A stretch of DNA of 64,000 nt, taken from contig CAJFNJ010000028.1 in the NCBI GenBank assembly GCA_904394705.1, forward strand, positions 62,001-126,000. The letters are read 5' to 3'. Positions 1 through 6,347 of this stretch are shown here, in pieces. The position numbers were made by a program, and so were the translations under genes. How positions within the stretch are numbered: position 1 is the stretch's first letter; every line of letters begins with the position of its first letter. The notes beneath the pieces were generated by a model, which saw only the letters and a program-made list of their open reading frames with translations, was not told the DNA's origin and made no database searches. This DNA is from Avimicrobium caecorum. GTDB taxonomy: Bacteria > Bacillota > Clostridia > Oscillospirales > Ruminococcaceae.

Positions 1-83
1 GGATTATGGTCGATATGTATATGGTATCCCGCGGCGGCGAGAACCTCCTCGGCCCGTTGTGCATAGGTGATGGAACACATCAT
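1..83 (-). CDS. Possible DUF3343-like protein, C-terminus cut by window edge
   Basis: An open minus-strand frame runs off the left edge. From a double ATG at 83 it encodes about 27 residues including SITYAQRAEEVLAAAGY. This resembles the start of the small DUF3343 (putative sulfur/selenium carrier) proteins, in which a short strand leads into an amphipathic helix. No good ribosome binding site precedes the ATG pair, and the frame stays open upstream to about 165, so the start is uncertain. It lies about 130 bp downstream of ispF on the same strand. Assignment rests only on this short match from memory of the family. Confidence 0.3.
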   Translation of the reverse strand, partial: MMCSITYAQRAEEVLAAAGYHIHIDHN

Positions 84-210
84 CAAGGTCAGTGGTTTCA
101 AAACAGACAACAACACCTTTCCAGTAAATTTCCACAGGGTCCAAAGCAAGGCGGTGAATTGGACCTCTGCCGGATTTCACTGGTATCCTATGCCGGCAAA
201 GCGTCAGGCG

Positions 211-705
211 TTACAGTTTTGCCGGAGAAATTTCCCGTTTTTGGAGCAGGCAGACCGCATGGGCCGCAATCCCCTCCAGGGTCCCGGTGAAGCCGAGCCC
301 TTCCTCGGTGGTGGCCTTGACGCTGACATCGTCAATATCGCATCCGCAGATCTCCGCGATCCGGCGGCGCATGCTCTCGATATAGGGTGCCAGTTTGGGT
401 TCCTGCGCCACAATGGTGATGTCGCAGTTGCCCAGCTCATATCCCTTCTCCCCTGCCAGACGCATCACCTCTGCCAGCAGCAGGGCGCTGTCCGCATCCT
501 TATACCGGGGATCGCTGTCCGGGAACAGCTTGCCGATGTCCCCCAGCGCCAGGGCTCCCAGAATGCTGTCCGCCAGGGCATGCAGTGCCGCATCCGCATC
601 CGAATGCCCCAGCAGCCCCAGCTCATAGTCCACTTCCACACCGCAGAGCATCAGCTTGCGGCCCTTTGCAAAGCGGTGCACATCATATCCATGTCCGATC
701 CTCAT
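211..705 (-). CDS. ispF: 2-C-methyl-D-erythritol 2,4-cyclodiphosphate synthase (IspF)
   Basis: IspF cyclises CDP-ME-2-phosphate to MEcPP with release of CMP, the fifth step of the cytosolic MEP isoprenoid pathway. The 164-residue protein has normal family length. The N-terminal GHGYDVHRF supplies zinc ligands D8 and H10, and GHSDADAALHAL supplies H42. DIGKLFPDSD and the C-terminal KATTEEGLGFTG follow in the expected order. Its ATG overlaps the ispD stop by four bases (ATGA), so the two are translationally coupled, the usual adjacency or fusion partner in this pathway. Recognition is secure. Confidence 0.97.
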   Translation of the reverse strand: MRIGHGYDVHRFAKGRKLMLCGVEVDYELGLLGHSDADAALHALADSILGALALGDIGKLFPDSDPRYKDADSALLLAEVMRLAGEKGYELGNCDITIVAQEPKLAPYIESMRRRIAEICGCDIDDVSVKATTEEGLGFTGTLEGIAAHAVCLLQKREISPAKL

Positions 706-1391
706 TTTATCCCCTCCAGATAGGCGCCGGCGGCAAGAAAGTCCTCCGGCGTTGTCAGTTTCAGATTGCGGTAGTCCCCCATCACCAGCTGTACTTCCCA
801 GCCCATGGCCTCGAAAAGCTGGCAGTCGTCAGTACAGGAAAGCCCCCGGCGCTCTGCTTCCTCCGCTGCCCGGAGATACCGATCCCGGTCAAAGATCTGC
901 GGGGTCTGCACTGCCCAGAGCCGGCTGCGGTCGGGGGTATCCAGCACCCGCCCCGCCTCGTCTGCCAGCTTGATGGTGTCCTTTACCGGCACCGCTGCCG
1001 TGGCTGCCCCGCAGTTCTGAGCCGCCTCAATGCACCGGGCAAAGACCTCCGGTGTCACCAGCGGACGGGCGCCGTCATGGATGGCTGCCAGTGTGCAGTC
1101 CGGCAAAAGTGCCCGGACGCCGTTTCGCACCGACTCCTGCCGGGTGCTGCCGCCGGGCACCACTGCCCGCAGCATGGAACACTGTCCCAGCAGCCGGCGG
1201 TACTCCTCCACCCGGTCCTCCCGGGTGACCACCACGATCTCCCGGATCTCCGGGACAGCTTCCACTGCCGCCAGGGTCCGCAGGATCACCGGAATGCCGT
1301 CCAGCGGCTCCGCGAGCTTGTCCCTGCCGCCCATGCGGCTGGAACTGCCTGCCGCCGCAATCACGGCTCCGACCGTCCTGTATCTGTCCAT
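702..1391 (-). CDS. ispD: 2-C-methyl-D-erythritol 4-phosphate cytidylyltransferase (IspD)
   Basis: IspD transfers CMP from CTP to MEP, the third step of the MEP pathway. The 229-residue protein opens with the nucleotidyltransferase loop VIAAAGSSSRMGG, with R19 and K25 in the CTP-binding positions. It continues with HDGARPLV, VPVKDTIK and the C-terminal TDD and KLTTPEDF motifs expected of the family. An AGGAGGC ribosome binding site precedes the ATG at 1391. It is first in the ispD-ispF operon. A TGCTATACT extended -10 lies at 1430-1438, right beside the terminator of the preceding regulator gene. Confidence 0.96.
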   Translation of the reverse strand: MDRYRTVGAVIAAAGSSSRMGGRDKLAEPLDGIPVILRTLAAVEAVPEIREIVVVTREDRVEEYRRLLGQCSMLRAVVPGGSTRQESVRNGVRALLPDCTLAAIHDGARPLVTPEVFARCIEAAQNCGAATAAVPVKDTIKLADEAGRVLDTPDRSRLWAVQTPQIFDRDRYLRAAEEAERRGLSCTDDCQLFEAMGWEVQLVMGDYRNLKLTTPEDFLAAGAYLEGIK

Positions 1392-1429
1392 GCTGCCGCC
1401 TCCTGTCCTCGTTTTGATTCAGCAGTTTC

Positions 1430-1438
1430 AGTATAGCA
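1430..1438 (-). promoter_or_regulatory. Extended -10 promoter of ispDF
   Basis: Read on the minus strand this is TGCTATACT, a TG-extended sigma-A -10, about 40 bp upstream of the ispD ATG. The -35 position 17 bp further up falls in the terminator hairpin of the XRE gene and is poor, consistent with an extended -10 promoter. Confidence 0.5.
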
Positions 1439-1439
1439 C

Positions 1440-1465
1440 AAAACCGGCCCTTTCAGGCCGGTTTT
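1440..1465 (-). terminator. Terminator of XRE regulator gene
   Basis: A ten-base perfect inverted repeat (AAAACCGGCC / GGCCGGTTTT) with a six-base loop lies 22 bp after the XRE stop. It ends in a short T run on the minus strand. Confidence 0.75.
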
Positions 1466-1487
1466 CTCTCTGAACAAACTGTAAATT

Positions 1488-2129
1488 CTATTCCTTTGTC
1501 CGGTGCCAGCGGTTCAGCAGGGCGGCGACCCCGAATCCAAGCCCTGAGAGCAGCGCCCCCGCCGGGAGCATGCCCCACTCGGGCAGGCGCAGCACCCCGA
1601 ATGCCGCCATATTGGCTGCCTTGAAGGTACAGTATTCCGCCAGCATATACATCACACCGCCGCCGAGCACAGCCGACAGCGTCTGGAAGCGGTCAAGCCC
1701 CTGCCGTCCCAGCTGAAGCGATACCAGCACGGTGATGGCAGGCAGCAGCAGCCAGAGATAGATGAGGCTGAACCCCATGGCATCCGATCCGGTGGTGAAG
1801 AACCAGAACACGATCACTGCCAGTCCCCAGACACAGAGATAGGCGGTGAGCAGCACCAGCACCGAGAGCCGTCTGCGGCTACGGACGGTATCGGTGCTGT
1901 CCCCCAGGTAATCGAGGTATTCCGAACCGCCTTCCCCGTCCTTGAGCAGACGGTCCAGGCTCACCGCATAGAGGTCACTCATCTTCACCACGCTGACAAT
2001 GTCCGGGTAGGTCCTTTCATTCTCCCAGTTGGAAATGGTCTTGCGGCTGACTCCCAGAGCCTCTGCCGCCTGTTCCTGGGTCAGCCCTGTCCGGGTGCGG
2101 GCCTCCTTGATTTTTGCGCCGATCTCCAT
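1488..2129 (-). CDS. XRE-family regulator with membrane-spanning C-terminal half
   Basis: Residues 5-60 form a Cro/CI-type helix-turn-helix (LTQEQAAEALGVSRKTISNW, then EN and the YPDIVSVVKMSDLY third-helix region). This is followed by a short charged linker and about four hydrophobic helices (residues 88-205). The layout is that of clostridial one-component regulators that sit in the membrane and probably sense envelope or lipid-phase signals. GGAGGGAG lies eight bases before the ATG at 2129. Its promoter carries a 6-3-6 palindrome between -35 and -10 (2166-2180), suggesting autoregulation. It forms a single-gene unit; its target genes cannot be told from the sequence. Confidence 0.85.
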   Translation of the reverse strand: MEIGAKIKEARTRTGLTQEQAAEALGVSRKTISNWENERTYPDIVSVVKMSDLYAVSLDRLLKDGEGGSEYLDYLGDSTDTVRSRRRLSVLVLLTAYLCVWGLAVIVFWFFTTGSDAMGFSLIYLWLLLPAITVLVSLQLGRQGLDRFQTLSAVLGGGVMYMLAEYCTFKAANMAAFGVLRLPEWGMLPAGALLSGLGFGVAALLNRWHRTKE

Positions 2130-2155
2130 GATCTGCTCCCTCCTTTTCTGCCTCC

Positions 2156-2185
2156 ATCATAGCAGAGTTCCGCCGGAACTGTCTA
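2156..2185 (-). promoter_or_regulatory. Promoter of XRE gene with embedded palindrome
   Basis: On the minus strand a TAGACA -35 (2180-2185) and a TATGAT -10 (2156-2161) are separated by 18 bp. The spacer holds AGTTCC-GCC-GGAACT (2166-2180), a perfect 6-3-6 palindrome placed where a dimeric repressor would block RNA polymerase. Confidence 0.7.
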
Positions 2186-2216
2186 TCCAAATCCTTTCCC
2201 ATCGGCCTTTTTCCGC

Positions 2217-2253
2217 ATAAAAACAGGGACAGCAGCCCATTGCCGCTGTCCCT
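2217..2253 (-). terminator. Terminator of rnr-arsC-racemase operon
   Basis: The eight-base arms GGGACAGC (2227-2234) and GCTGTCCC (2246-2253) form a hairpin. On the minus strand they are followed by TGTTTTTATG. It starts 13 bp after the racemase stop. Confidence 0.8.
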
Positions 2254-2265
2254 TGCGGGAGTTTT

Positions 2266-2967
2266 TTACTTGTCCAGTTCCTCTGCCAGCCGCACCGCCG
2301 CCATGGCATGCAGCGCAGTGGTATCCAGCACCGGCAGATCGGTATCGGTCTGCTTGATGAGCATGGGGATCTCGGTGCAGCCCAGGATCACACCCTCGGC
2401 GCCCCGGCTGCGCAGTTCCTCGATCACCGAGAGGAAGTACTTGCGGCTCTCGTCCTTGAGAATGCCGAAGGTCAGCTCCTCCTGGATCACCCGGTAGATC
2501 TCGTTCCACTCGCTCTCCTGGGGCACGATGACCTCAATACCGTGCTTATCCCGCAGGCGGCCCTTGTAGAAGTCCTGACCCATGGTGAACGGTGTACCCA
2601 TCAGGCCCACCTTATGGAGCCCCAACCGCTTGATCTCATCGGCAGTGGCATCGGCAATGTGGATAAAGGGCACATGGATGCTCTCCTCCAGCTGGGCACA
2701 GGCGGCATGCATGGTATTGGTGCAGAGGACGATGAGGTCCGCGCCGGCTTCCTCCAGCTTCTTTCCCACCGCGGCAAACTTGCCGCCCAGGATCTCCACT
2801 TCTCCCTTGCCCATGTGTTCCAGCATCTCATTGAGGTTCACCGAATAGACGATGCTCTCCACATTGTTGAGGCCGCCCAGCCGCTTGGCTGATTCCTCGT
2901 TGATGATCCGGTAGTAATCTACGGTTGACTGCCAGCTCAGGCCGCCGATGAGTCCGATTCGTTTCAT
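2266..2967 (-). CDS. Aspartate/glutamate racemase family protein
   Basis: A 233-residue member of the cofactor-independent Asp/Glu racemase superfamily, which interconverts amino-acid enantiomers through two active-site cysteines. Both are visible: C82 in LCTNTMH and C197 in GCTEIPML, each in its standard context. The N-terminus MKRIGLIGGLSWQST is typical of the aspartate racemase (YgeA-like) branch rather than MurI. An AAAGGAG ribosome binding site precedes the ATG. It is the last gene after rnr and an ArsC-like gene, 26 bp downstream of the latter. Substrate is not decided by sequence; aspartate or a related amino acid is likely. Confidence 0.88.
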   Translation of the reverse strand: MKRIGLIGGLSWQSTVDYYRIINEESAKRLGGLNNVESIVYSVNLNEMLEHMGKGEVEILGGKFAAVGKKLEEAGADLIVLCTNTMHAACAQLEESIHVPFIHIADATADEIKRLGLHKVGLMGTPFTMGQDFYKGRLRDKHGIEVIVPQESEWNEIYRVIQEELTFGILKDESRKYFLSVIEELRSRGAEGVILGCTEIPMLIKQTDTDLPVLDTTALHAMAAVRLAEELDK

Positions 2968-2993
2968 AGGGTTGCTCCTTTACTCCAAATTTT

Positions 2994-3353
2994 TTATTTC
3001 AGCAGGGCTTCTTCCCACTCTGCGGGTTTGAAGCCCACCAGCACTGTATCGCCAGCCAGCACAATGGGCCGCTTGACCAGCATACCGTTGGTGGCAAGCA
3101 GCGCAAACCGCTCCTCCTCCGGCATGTCGGGCAGTTTGTCCTTGAGCTGGAGCTCCTTATAGAGGTTGCCGCTGGTGTTGAAAAAGCTCTTGGACGGCTT
3201 GCCGCTCCGTCCGACCCACTCAGCCAGTTCCGCGGCAGTGGGATTTTCTTCTACAATATGGCGGTCGTTGTGTTCGATGCCATGCTCATTCAGCCACTTG
3301 GCTGCCTTCTGACAGGTGGAACACTTGGGATACCAGATGAATGTGACAGTCAT
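2994..3353 (-). CDS. ArsC/Spx-family thioredoxin-fold protein
   Basis: 119 residues with the ArsC-like thioredoxin fold. YPKCSTCQKA near the N-terminus gives C11 and C14, a CXXC pair as in Spx and MgsR. FFNTSG and the late KRPIV motif are shared across the Spx/YffB/ArsC group. The CXXC and the KRPI region favour an Spx-like redox sensor or glutaredoxin-type reductase over a true arsenate reductase, and no ars genes are nearby. A GGGAGG ribosome binding site precedes the ATG. It is co-transcribed between rnr (35 bp upstream) and the racemase. Confidence 0.82.
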   Translation of the reverse strand: MTVTFIWYPKCSTCQKAAKWLNEHGIEHNDRHIVEENPTAAELAEWVGRSGKPSKSFFNTSGNLYKELQLKDKLPDMPEEERFALLATNGMLVKRPIVLAGDTVLVGFKPAEWEEALLK

Positions 3354-3388
3354 GGGGAAACCTCCCTTTTTATTGTCCTGCCGGCAGT

Positions 3389-5581
3389 TTACCGGCGGGG
3401 GCCTCTGCCGCTCCGGTTTCCGGGCTTCTGACCCTTTTCCGGGCGGGGCTTACGGGTTGTACCGGCGGGGATAAAGTCCACATTGCCGGCAGATACATCG
3501 CAGGCAACCACCTGTACCCGGATGGGATCACCTACAATGTAGGTGCGTCCGGTGGTGGCGTTCTGCAGAATCACCTTGGACTGGGTATCGTACTCACCTT
3601 CGGGCATATCCTCCATGCGGATCAGACCCTCAACGGTGTTGGGCAGCTCCACATAGACGCCATGGGGCGCAATGGAGGAGATCATGCCGTCCAGTTCCTC
3701 ACCCAGGAACTGCTTCATATACTCGGCCTTGTAGCAGTCCTCGCAGTCCCGCTCAATGCCCATGGCACGCACTTCCTGCATGCTGGTCTTTTCAGCGGCC
3801 TCGCTGACAAAGGTGCGGTACCGCTTTTCGATATTCTCCCGCTTCATGCCGGTGAGATAGGCCGACATGATCCGGTGGATCAGCAGGTCGGGATACCGGC
3901 GGATAGGCGAAGTGAAGTGGGAATACTTGTCGATGACCAAGCCGAAGTGACCGATGTTGTTGGCGGAATACTGGGCCTTTGCCATGGAGCGCAGGATGCT
4001 GTTGTTGACGATAAGCTCATACTTGGTGCCCCGGGCCTTGTGCAGGATATGATAGAGAGCCAGCGGGGTTACGCCCTTCTTGAGCTCACTGATGTCGAAG
4101 CCGATCTCTGCCATGCTCTGCTCGAATACTTCGATCTTTTCGGACGGAGGATTGTCGTGCACACGGAACAGGAAAGGCAGCTCATGCTCCAGACCGAAGC
4201 TGGCGGCAGCGGTATTTGCCAGCAGCATGAATTCCTCGATCATGTTCTCGCTCAGGCCGCTGTGCCGGGGCTGGATGTCAATGGCAAGACCGTTCTGATC
4301 CAGAATGATCTTGGATTCGGTGGACTCCAGATCCAGTCCGCCCCGCTCGTCCCGGTTGCGGATCAGCTTGCCGAACAGCTCCTTCATGTCCTGGAGGGTG
4401 GGGATCACCCGCTCATACTTTCTGAGAATCTCCGCGGAGGCAGTGCCGTCAAAGATGGAGTTGATCTCCACATAGACGCCCTTGACCACCGAGCGGATCA
4501 GGGTCTTTTCAAAGCGATAGGAGGTCATGTGGCCCTCGTGGTCCAGCTGCATGATGGCGGAGAAGGCCAGACGGTCCTCGCCCTCATTCAGGGAACAGAT
4601 GCCGTTGGAGAGCTCCTTGGGCAGCATGGGGATCACCGAGCTGGCATAGTACACCGAAGTACCCCGGGAATAGGCATCCTGGTCGATGGGGGTGCCGTCG
4701 GTGACATAGTAGCTTACATCGGCGATGTGGACGCCCAGTTCGTAGCCGTTTTCGGTGCGGGTCAGGGAGATGGCGTCGTCAATATCCTTGGTGTCTGCCG
4801 AGTCGATGGTGAAGATGATGCGGTCCCGCAGATCCAGACGCTGGGCCTTCTCCTTTTCATGAATTCCGGCCTTGTCGATGGCAGCGGCTTCTGCCAGGGC
4901 CTCCGCCGAAAACTCGGTGGGAGCGCCGGAAGCCGCAATGATGGCGGCGGTACAGTTCTTGGCGAGTTCCGCATCTCCGAAGTCCTCGAGGATCATAGCC
5001 TTGTGGTCAAAGTGGCTGGAACCGCCCCGGATCAGCTCACAGCGGACCTTGTGGCCCTCCTTGGGCTTGAGGCCGTCGTCCTTGTAGACGCCGATGGGGA
5101 ACCGGGCGCCCTTATCCGGCATTACATCCAGGAAACCGCCGTTTCTCTGCACCACGCCGGTGAAGATAAAGGGTGCCTCCTCCACAATCTTGGTGACCTC
5201 GCCTTCAGTGCGTCCGTTGCGGTCCTTGCGCAGGCGCAGCAGGACGGTATCTCCGGGCATGGCGCCCATCATCCGGCGTCCGGCAATGAACACATCCTCC
5301 TCAGCCTCATCGGGCTTGGCAAAACCAAAGGTCGGGTTGACCTTGACTACCACAGCCTTGACCAGAGTATCCGGCTTTTCAGCCAGCATGAGCTTATCCT
5401 CTTTTTCCCGGAGTTCGCCCCGGGCAATCATAGCGGCAATAATCCGGTCAAATTCCGGACGATCTTCCCGGCGCAGGCGGATGGCCTTGCCGATGTCCTT
5501 GCGGGTCACATACCCGCCTGCCTGACGGAATGCGGACTTGATCTTGGGTTTCAGGTTGGTGTTTGACTTGTTGTTTGTCAT
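3389..5581 (-). CDS. rnr: Ribonuclease R
   Basis: RNase R is a processive 3'-5' exoribonuclease that degrades structured RNA. The 730-residue protein has the family order. An N-terminal winged-helix region (about 10-65) is followed by two cold-shock/OB segments (FGFAKPDEAEEDVFI around 95). The RNB catalytic domain starts near DSADTKDIDDAIS, whose aspartates bind metal, and runs through HIADVSYYV to SHFTSPIRRYPDLLIHR. An S1 domain (EELDGMISSIAPHGVYV) and a basic Gly/Arg-rich tail complete it. The ribosome binding site is weak and distant (GAGGT). Unlike many Firmicutes, smpB and ssrA do not follow; an ArsC-like gene does. A good promoter lies at 5646-5673. Confidence 0.97.
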   Translation of the reverse strand: MTNNKSNTNLKPKIKSAFRQAGGYVTRKDIGKAIRLRREDRPEFDRIIAAMIARGELREKEDKLMLAEKPDTLVKAVVVKVNPTFGFAKPDEAEEDVFIAGRRMMGAMPGDTVLLRLRKDRNGRTEGEVTKIVEEAPFIFTGVVQRNGGFLDVMPDKGARFPIGVYKDDGLKPKEGHKVRCELIRGGSSHFDHKAMILEDFGDAELAKNCTAAIIAASGAPTEFSAEALAEAAAIDKAGIHEKEKAQRLDLRDRIIFTIDSADTKDIDDAISLTRTENGYELGVHIADVSYYVTDGTPIDQDAYSRGTSVYYASSVIPMLPKELSNGICSLNEGEDRLAFSAIMQLDHEGHMTSYRFEKTLIRSVVKGVYVEINSIFDGTASAEILRKYERVIPTLQDMKELFGKLIRNRDERGGLDLESTESKIILDQNGLAIDIQPRHSGLSENMIEEFMLLANTAAASFGLEHELPFLFRVHDNPPSEKIEVFEQSMAEIGFDISELKKGVTPLALYHILHKARGTKYELIVNNSILRSMAKAQYSANNIGHFGLVIDKYSHFTSPIRRYPDLLIHRIMSAYLTGMKRENIEKRYRTFVSEAAEKTSMQEVRAMGIERDCEDCYKAEYMKQFLGEELDGMISSIAPHGVYVELPNTVEGLIRMEDMPEGEYDTQSKVILQNATTGRTYIVGDPIRVQVVACDVSAGNVDFIPAGTTRKPRPEKGQKPGNRSGRGPRR

Positions 5582-5645
5582 AAATCTGTGTATTACCTCT
5601 TACTCTTTCGTTCCAATTTCTTACTCTGTCTTTTTCACAATATTT

Positions 5646-5673
5646 ATTATAACACAGCCGATGGCTCTGACAA
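5646..5673 (-). promoter_or_regulatory. Promoter of rnr operon
   Basis: On the minus strand TTGTCA (5668-5673) and TATAAT (5646-5651) are 16 bp apart, and TG one base upstream makes it an extended -10. The rest of the gap 5674-5822 shows only a small CCTTTTC/GAAAAGG hairpin without a T run and no gene. Confidence 0.8.
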
Positions 5674-5822
5674 GAGTCCCTTTTCCGAACAGAAAAGGAA
5701 AAATACCCGCGGAACCAACGGCGGATGTTTCTGTGCGCCTGCCTGCATGAGAACAGAACGCTGTGCGGAGGGCTGATACGCAGTCCTTCCCCGGCAGGAA
5801 ACGCCATCGGGAAAACTGCTGT

Positions 5823-5861
5823 ATAAAAGAAATTGCTACCCCGTACCGGACGGGATAGCAA
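5823..5861 (-). terminator. Terminator of secG
   Basis: Twelve-base arms (5833-5844 and 5850-5861, one wobble pair) lie 18 bp after the secG stop. They are followed on the minus strand by a T-rich stretch, TTTCTTTTAT. Confidence 0.75.
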
Positions 5862-5879
5862 CGCTTTTGGAAAATTGGA

Positions 5880-6128
5880 TTACAGATAGATGGTTGCTGC
5901 CAGAACTGCCAGCGCCACAACACACATCGCAATGCCCGAGAACTTGGAGATCATCGAGAGCTGTGCATCCATGGTCTTGGTACGGCCGCGGTCGTAGGTG
6001 CCCTCGTTCATCGAGCCGCCCAGTGCGCCGCCCAGGTTGGTCTTATGCTCCTGCAGGGTTACCGATACAACGACTGCCAGTCCGAAGAAGATCAGCAGTA
6101 CGCCGCCGATTATCTCAAAAATGCTCAT
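5880..6128 (-). CDS. secG: Preprotein translocase subunit SecG
   Basis: An 82-residue inner-membrane protein of the SecYEG channel that assists protein export. It has two hydrophobic segments (IIGGVLLIFFGLAVVVSVTL and a C-terminal SGIAMCVVALAVLAATIYL) flanking a Gly/polar loop with LGGALGGSMNEGTYD, as in Firmicute SecG. The start chosen is the ATG at 6128, seven bases after GGAGG; a longer in-frame reading from 6155 would place that ribosome binding site inside the gene. It precedes rnr in transcription order, the usual clostridial neighbourhood, but has its own promoter and terminator. Confidence 0.93.
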   Translation of the reverse strand: MSIFEIIGGVLLIFFGLAVVVSVTLQEHKTNLGGALGGSMNEGTYDRGRTKTMDAQLSMISKFSGIAMCVVALAVLAATIYL

Positions 6129-6170
6129 TTTATATTCCTCCGATAGACTATTCACAAATCAGCATATAAC

Positions 6171-6199
6171 ACTATATCATATTTTTTGCGTCAGTGCAA
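6171..6199 (-). promoter_or_regulatory. Promoter of secG
   Basis: TTGCAC (6194-6199) and TATAGT (6171-6176) on the minus strand, 17 bp apart. It overlaps a possible plus-strand promoter for the candidate RNA at 6186-6335. Confidence 0.75.
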
Positions 6200-6335
6200 G
6201 GATAAATTGCGGTGTGATGCGCCTTTGCGCGTATATTTTCCCGCATCGGGGCACAAACTACCCTTACCCGTAGCTTGCAGCGACTGGCTGTGCACTTCGG
6301 GTCAGAGCCGGGGAGCTATATCTCCGGCTCTTTTT
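6186..6335 (+). ncRNA. Candidate structured small RNA between secG and parC
   Basis: Both flanking genes are on the minus strand, yet this gap ends in a strong plus-directed terminator. A plausible plus promoter (TTCACA at 6151-6156; TATATC at 6173-6178 or TATCAT at 6175-6180) sits head-to-head over the secG promoter. The intervening 120 bases hold nested complementary segments: GATGCG (6216-6221) with CGCATC (6242-6247), and a hairpin with outer ACCCG/CGGGT and inner TGCAGC/GCTGTGCA at about 6267-6302. No tRNA, SRP, tmRNA or known riboswitch signature was recognised. The 5' end is inferred. Confidence 0.4.
6304..6335 (+). terminator. Plus-directed intrinsic terminator
   Basis: AGAGCCGG pairs with CCGGCTCT, with an AG/CT extension above a two-base bulge and a six-base loop, followed by TTTTT on the plus strand only. 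No T run follows on the minus strand, so it does not suit parC. Confidence 0.75.
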
Positions 6336-6347
6336 GCGGTCTGCCCG

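Noticed and set aside
3662..5566. Long plus-strand frame opposite rnr
   Set aside because: Antisense shadow of RNase R; no ribosome binding site or family motif. The same holds for frames opposite ftsH (10926-12878), parC (6186-8123), dnaB (14341-16221) and clpE (32971-35391).
6129..6155. Longer secG start at 6155
   Set aside because: It would put the only good ribosome binding site inside the gene; the product from 6128 has the usual SecG N-terminus.
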